Shown piece by piece: positions 61,101 through 64,000 of a stretch of DNA of 64,000 bases. A program made the position numbers and the translations under genes. The first letter of the stretch is position 1; every line of letters starts with the position of its first letter. The notes beneath the pieces were generated by a model, which was given only the letters and a program-made list of their open reading frames with translations, ran no database searches and had not been told where the DNA came from. The stretch is from JAFDZV01 sp048594725. Its GTDB lineage: Bacteria > Bacteroidota > Ignavibacteria > OLB7. The DNA lies in the NCBI GenBank assembly GCA_048594725.1, contig JBMDXA010000032.1, positions 1-64,000 on the forward strand, given 5' to 3'.

Positions 61101-64000
61101 GGTGAGCTTCTCCGGCCACGGCGCTACCGATGTGGCCGATCTGGATTACGGCTATCCGGAGCAGTTCGATAATGGCAATCGCTATTTCGTGCTGGCTACC
61201 TTCTCCTGCCAGACCGGCGCATTCGCCGAGCCGCAGGCCACCGTGCGCAACGAGCGCTTCCTGATGTATCCCGGCAAGGGGGCCATCGCCTCCATCGCCG
61301 GCACCAGCTATTCCTTCCCCTATCTGGATCAGTATCATAAGGAGTGGCTCTACAGGCAGATCACCCAGAAACCCCACCAGCGGATTCTCGGGGCCATCTT
61401 CACCAGGGCGAAGTTCGAAGGCTATTTCAGAGATGTGGCCGTGGGGTGGGAGATGAGCCGCGAAGGGTACGACCGCCGCAATTCGCTGCTGATGTACAAC
61501 TTCCTCGGCGATCCTTCCATGCCGCTGGCGGTGCGTTCCACCGTGGAGCTTGCCTTTAGCGATGTGGCCGCGCGCAACTCCCGTGGCGAGGAGCCGGTGC
61601 CGGGGGATTCGCTGGTGAACCTCTCGGCGCGGATCTGGAACTACGGCATTCCGGCCGATTCCTCCGTGACCGTGGTGGCCTCCATCACCGACAAGGCACA
61701 GGTCACCTCCTACGATACGGTGACCGTGGCGGGGCTTGGTCATCATGCCGATCTCCAGTTCCAGCTTCCGCTGATAGCCGAGGCGGGGGAGTATATCGTC
61801 CGCCTCCAGGCCGATCCGGAAAGGATGCAGCCGGAGTCGTTCCTCCGCGACAACGATACCAGCTTCACTCTCCGGGTGCGGGGCAACCAGCCGCTGCCGA
61901 TCGAGCCGGTGCCGTTCGGCCGCGTGGCCGGCTATGACGATGTGGTGATCCGCCTGCTGAACCCACCGGTCGGCCCCGGCGCCGATATCGAGGTGGATAC
62001 CAGCGAGACCTTCTCCACGGCCTTTACCAATCGCTCCGTCGGCACCATGCAACTGGAGGAGCTTACCACCACTTGGACGTTTTCGATTCCGGCCGGCATG
62101 CGCTCGGCGCGGAAGTTCTGGTGGCGCGCGGTCTCCACCGCCGGCAATCCTGATGTGTCGCAGCTCTTCCCGATCACCGAGAGCTTCACGGTGGACGCGG
62201 CTCCTGCTGCGGAGTTCATCGTGGGCGGTGCCGGGCAGATCGCCAGAGGCCGCATCACCAACCTTGTGAATACCGCCTCCGGCATAGGCCCCGGCGAGCG
62301 CCGCATGCCGATCATGGTGATGGGCATGGGGCAGAGCAAATACTCCAACGGCCAGGATATACCGAGAAGCTTCGTCCGGGTGATGGTCGATGGCCGGGAT
62401 TACAATCGCCCGGCACTGGATGGCATCAATATCCTGCTGCTGGACAGGGCGAGTTCCAGGGTGATTGCCAAGGGGACCTTCGCGTTCTATGCCCAGGCAT
62501 CCAGCAAGGATGTGGACCGTTTTCTGGCGATGGCCGATACCATCAGGCCGGAACATCTGGTCCTGCTCTGGGTCAACGGCAAATCGCTCGATATGGATTA
62601 TCGTGGCGATGAGATCCGCGCGGCTCTGCGGTCGCTGGGCTCGAACCATGCCGATCTGCTGGAGCCGGAGGATTCCTATGTGCTGATAGGAGGGAAGGGG
62701 CTCGCCCCCGGTGCCGCCCGCGATTCGCTGGTGCGTGCGGCTCCGCTGCGCTCGCAGGGGATTGAGCCGCCGTATTACGTGTCGATCGCCGATACTGTCA
62801 GCCTCGCCGCCGGCGAGGGGAGCTATGTCTCGCCGCAGGTGGGGCCTGCCACCGCATGGCGCCGTGCCACGTTCAGCCATGCCGGCGGTTCGCAGCTCGG
62901 GGTTACCGTCTTCGGTGTGCGCCGCGACGGGATGCGTGATTCTCTTCTGAGCATCAGCGGGACGCAGGATGCCGATCTTTCCGGGGTGGATGTGAAAACC
63001 TATCCGCGCCTGGAGTTCCGCGCGCAGTTCCCGAGCGATTCCACGCTCCGCCTGCGCGATATCCGCGTGGACTACGATCCCTCGCCGGAGCTTGCGATCG
63101 TTCCCTCCACCCTCCGCATGGAGCCCGATTCGGTGCTGCAGGGGGACCCCTCGGCGATGACCGCCACGGTGGTGAATCTCTCGCGGCGATATGCGGCCGA
63201 GAATATCACGGTCCGTCTCGATCTGAACGCGGAGAACGTCCGCCCGCCGTTCGATACGCTTCATATCGGCAGGCTGGCTCCGCTCGATTCGGTGCGCCAC
63301 AGCTACGCTATCGCAACGGCGGGGCTGAAGGACTACAATGCGTTTACGCTCCGGGTCAATGGGAGCGATATTCCCGCCGAGCCGTATCAGCAGAACAACA
63401 GCATCGGCGCGGCGCTGCTTGTGGGAGTGGATGTGATCCCGCCGGGGTGGGCGGTGTATGCAGATGACAACCGCCTGATCGATGGCGATTACGTGAACCC
63501 GCAGCCACGGTTCGAAATTCGTCTGTACGATAATTCCAGCCTCGCGTTCGGCGATTCCATCGCCGTGGAGAAATTGATTATCGACAACGAGCTGATCGTG
63601 CCGCATGATCCCGGCACCGAGTTCAAGGTGATGAGCAGCGGCGAGCATCGCATCAGCTTCTATTATACGCCGCAGATTCCCCTGGAGGATGGGGAGCATG
63701 AATTGTGGGCGTATCTGAAGGATGCCAGCGGAAATCCGGATACCATCCGTGCGGTGATATTCTATGTGGAGCGCGATCTGAAAATCCGCAACGTGGTGAA
63801 CTGGCCCAACCCCCTTGTGGATCGCACCACGTTCACCTTCATGGTCAGCGGCGGCACCACCCCGAAGTCCGGAGAGATCGGCATTTATACCGTTGCCGGA
63901 CGAAAAATAAAGACGATAAAACTGGGCCCCACGGAGCTTCAGCTCGGGTTCAACCGGGTGGAGTGGGACGGTCTGGATGAGGATCGCGACCGGCTGGCGA
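58162..64000 (+). CDS. Giant gingipain/PorU-type C25 cysteine peptidase with ILEI/PANDER-like domain (3' end outside window)
   Basis: Open from the ATG at 58162 to the window edge: at least 1,946 residues, no stop. A signal peptide (LLLALPLYARAQ) leads an N-terminal beta-rich region. The C25 domain spans about residues 758-1125 with catalytic His986 in VSFSGHGATD and Cys1016 in ATFSCQTGAF. At about 1423-1513 lies an ILEI/PANDER-like module (NILLLDRASSRVIAKGTF, LLWVNGKSLDMDYRGDEI, SYVLIGGKGLAPG). CARDB/Ig-like repeats follow, then a FlgD/T9SS-type C-terminal domain from about 1878 (VVNWPNPLVDRTTFTF). PorU, the T9SS sortase, has this catalytic type but is about 1,100-1,300 residues, so this is either an enlarged PorU or a cargo peptidase. 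Confidence 0.9.
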   Translation, partial: MKFRAILPALLLALPLYARAQQLGGARPAAPDGAARVSVVSSNEEGVTVEISGLQARVMDIAGAQRVVHNAGALGSEPTDLSLPALFLTLGVPHDASDFRASVSVTGFDSSSFRLRPGGELPAASSGAPVTVGPSSTHRGLRTVILRYQPFRFAGSSILTESSARITLSWKRGRERMKQGPVVREVASVEETLRSQILNYDAARIWRQKPVPASGRTALAASSWGMERSMILRVARNAVYRAGGSELAGSGAADLIGSPVSSLRIRNRSNYIRFYVDDRAGDGIFGAEDAIEFHGVRNPSSEGLYFDAVTDTNAYILSWNGGAGSTPALAGRSGTGDAPPLAMYDSTLHFEGENIYYPGPSYPLGTRYGGWGESRTIYVSDRVENERFYWTNIAYPQQKVVEFNCSPAYANGGTFMLRVRLVGLTDDATIPYYHNTLVQLNGIDVGTVLFPGFTDTTAAFEIPASYLLNGRNRMTLVPLESPTRLTKPLLPDQVNLDYIRISGRWLPSAWDDAPTVRLAGDGAQRVSVAGLTSPVSLAVSGSSRAPVSGNDRGFLFRLASRQFEVGLRSNPGFVAQFNDTAVFSPLNGAGLMLIEADGSSGRLLRQRFLNLYDPVEPNAFAAASQFLGAVPAGNIVIAGFAVGGGQQGELPAELKSAFAALGSSRVGGNNFVSSWAFAARKGEPATAVERYATLDESNRGVTLDAFIPAPNGDRYRAIVTLEGNAGEEFQMSAPASPGLRFHAGDDLLSTGNQASMLVVTHPAFSAAANRLAEHRARHSLLTGDSLTVRVVDVERIYDEFNDGIKSPVAIRRFLQYADSNWAQPSPAYVLLFGDASWDPQRRLPSSAMIDYIPTNGIPSNDYMFTVPFNDPTLPWQQFIGRIPATTAADADGVVDKIVEYDTLPPAAWNKRFAFMAGGSSRQQVNDHRERDRGYASYVMSPSFQGDTVTIWRTTKDEDLPMPDAKDADWARAEINKGALWVSFSGHGATDVADLDYGYPEQFDNGNRYFVLATFSCQTGAFAEPQATVRNERFLMYPGKGAIASIAGTSYSFPYLDQYHKEWLYRQITQKPHQRILGAIFTRAKFEGYFRDVAVGWEMSREGYDRRNSLLMYNFLGDPSMPLAVRSTVELAFSDVAARNSRGEEPVPGDSLVNLSARIWNYGIPADSSVTVVASITDKAQVTSYDTVTVAGLGHHADLQFQLPLIAEAGEYIVRLQADPERMQPESFLRDNDTSFTLRVRGNQPLPIEPVPFGRVAGYDDVVIRLLNPPVGPGADIEVDTSETFSTAFTNRSVGTMQLEELTTTWTFSIPAGMRSARKFWWRAVSTAGNPDVSQLFPITESFTVDAAPAAEFIVGGAGQIARGRITNLVNTASGIGPGERRMPIMVMGMGQSKYSNGQDIPRSFVRVMVDGRDYNRPALDGINILLLDRASSRVIAKGTFAFYAQASSKDVDRFLAMADTIRPEHLVLLWVNGKSLDMDYRGDEIRAALRSLGSNHADLLEPEDSYVLIGGKGLAPGAARDSLVRAAPLRSQGIEPPYYVSIADTVSLAAGEGSYVSPQVGPATAWRRATFSHAGGSQLGVTVFGVRRDGMRDSLLSISGTQDADLSGVDVKTYPRLEFRAQFPSDSTLRLRDIRVDYDPSPELAIVPSTLRMEPDSVLQGDPSAMTATVVNLSRRYAAENITVRLDLNAENVRPPFDTLHIGRLAPLDSVRHSYAIATAGLKDYNAFTLRVNGSDIPAEPYQQNNSIGAALLVGVDVIPPGWAVYADDNRLIDGDYVNPQPRFEIRLYDNSSLAFGDSIAVEKLIIDNELIVPHDPGTEFKVMSSGEHRISFYYTPQIPLEDGEHELWAYLKDASGNPDTIRAVIFYVERDLKIRNVVNWPNPLVDRTTFTFMVSGGTTPKSGEIGIYTVAGRKIKTIKLGPTELQLGFNRVEWDGLDEDRDRLA

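Noticed and set aside
60778..63699. A 973-codon minus-strand open frame inside the C25 peptidase gene
   Set aside because: The opposite strand has catalytic motifs and domain structure. The long antisense frame arises from GC-biased third positions, and its composition is not protein-like.

Overview
The window looks like chromosomal DNA of a GC-rich member of the Bacteroidota/Chlorobiota superphylum, most likely a Kapabacteria/Ignavibacteria-type lineage. Several secreted proteins carry the C-terminal sorting domain of the type IX secretion system (T9SS). A very large gingipain/PorU-type C25 peptidase starts near the right end. Several genes have a TAnnTTTG-like promoter element typical of Bacteroidota. 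A glycogen synthase sits next to a DUF4270-like lipoprotein, and a YpdA-type (bacillithiol) reductase is present. The lineage is inferred from gene content only; there is no rRNA in the window. I found no tRNA, rRNA, CRISPR array, prophage or classical insertion sequence.

Layout. 0-5 kb: a LamG protein and a PKD/T9SS cargo protein (minus), a small hypothetical, and endonuclease V. 5-7.3 kb: a two-gene signalling operon, a methanogen-output-domain (MOD1) protein overlapping a hybrid histidine kinase. 7.3-9.3 kb: gene-poor, with a 58-aa small ORF followed by three hairpins, a zinc-ribbon mini-protein, and an outer-membrane barrel gene interrupted by an in-frame stop. 9.5-23 kb: a large helical-repeat protein (plus), then a long minus-strand block: T9SS propeller, TPR lipoprotein, a ClpB that stops after its first ATPase domain, a membrane histidine kinase with a large sensor region, ispF, an outer-membrane barrel, a DUF4270-like lipoprotein and glgA. 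23-29.7 kb: a GH3 glycosidase, P5C dehydrogenase with a histone-like tail, a sialidase-like T9SS protein and a lipoprotein. 29.7-32 kb: two secreted minus-strand proteins. 32.5-43 kb: an AtuA-type gene separated from its small partner by a GxxExxY gene flanked by inverted repeats and by a lipoprotein, then pyrE, two lipoproteins, a helical/barrel protein, miaE, a secreted protein, fmt and a GDPD phosphodiesterase. 42.9-51.8 kb: a SUMF1-like protein, an ion-transporter-superfamily permease, sdhCAB, apt, ypdA and an SRPBCC protein followed by a truncated paralog. 52.4-58.1 kb: a surface polysaccharide locus (SLBB export protein, Wzz-like protein, GT4 glycosyltransferase, O-antigen ligase/polymerase-like protein). 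58.2-64 kb: the C25 peptidase, running off the window.

How the parts fit. T9SS cargo genes are scattered through the window, and the polysaccharide locus lies directly upstream of the C25 peptidase. In Bacteroidota, PorU joins T9SS cargo to an anionic lipopolysaccharide, so this juxtaposition may link anchor synthesis and anchoring; that link is inference. Housekeeping functions (SDH complex, Fmt, PyrE, Apt, IspF, MiaE, GlgA, P5C dehydrogenase) indicate core chromosome. Intergenic spaces are unusually rich in short dispersed repeats: at least five recurring families, including a roughly 100-bp unit in five copies, a roughly 115-bp unit in two copies, and inverted repeats resembling those that flank the GxxExxY gene.
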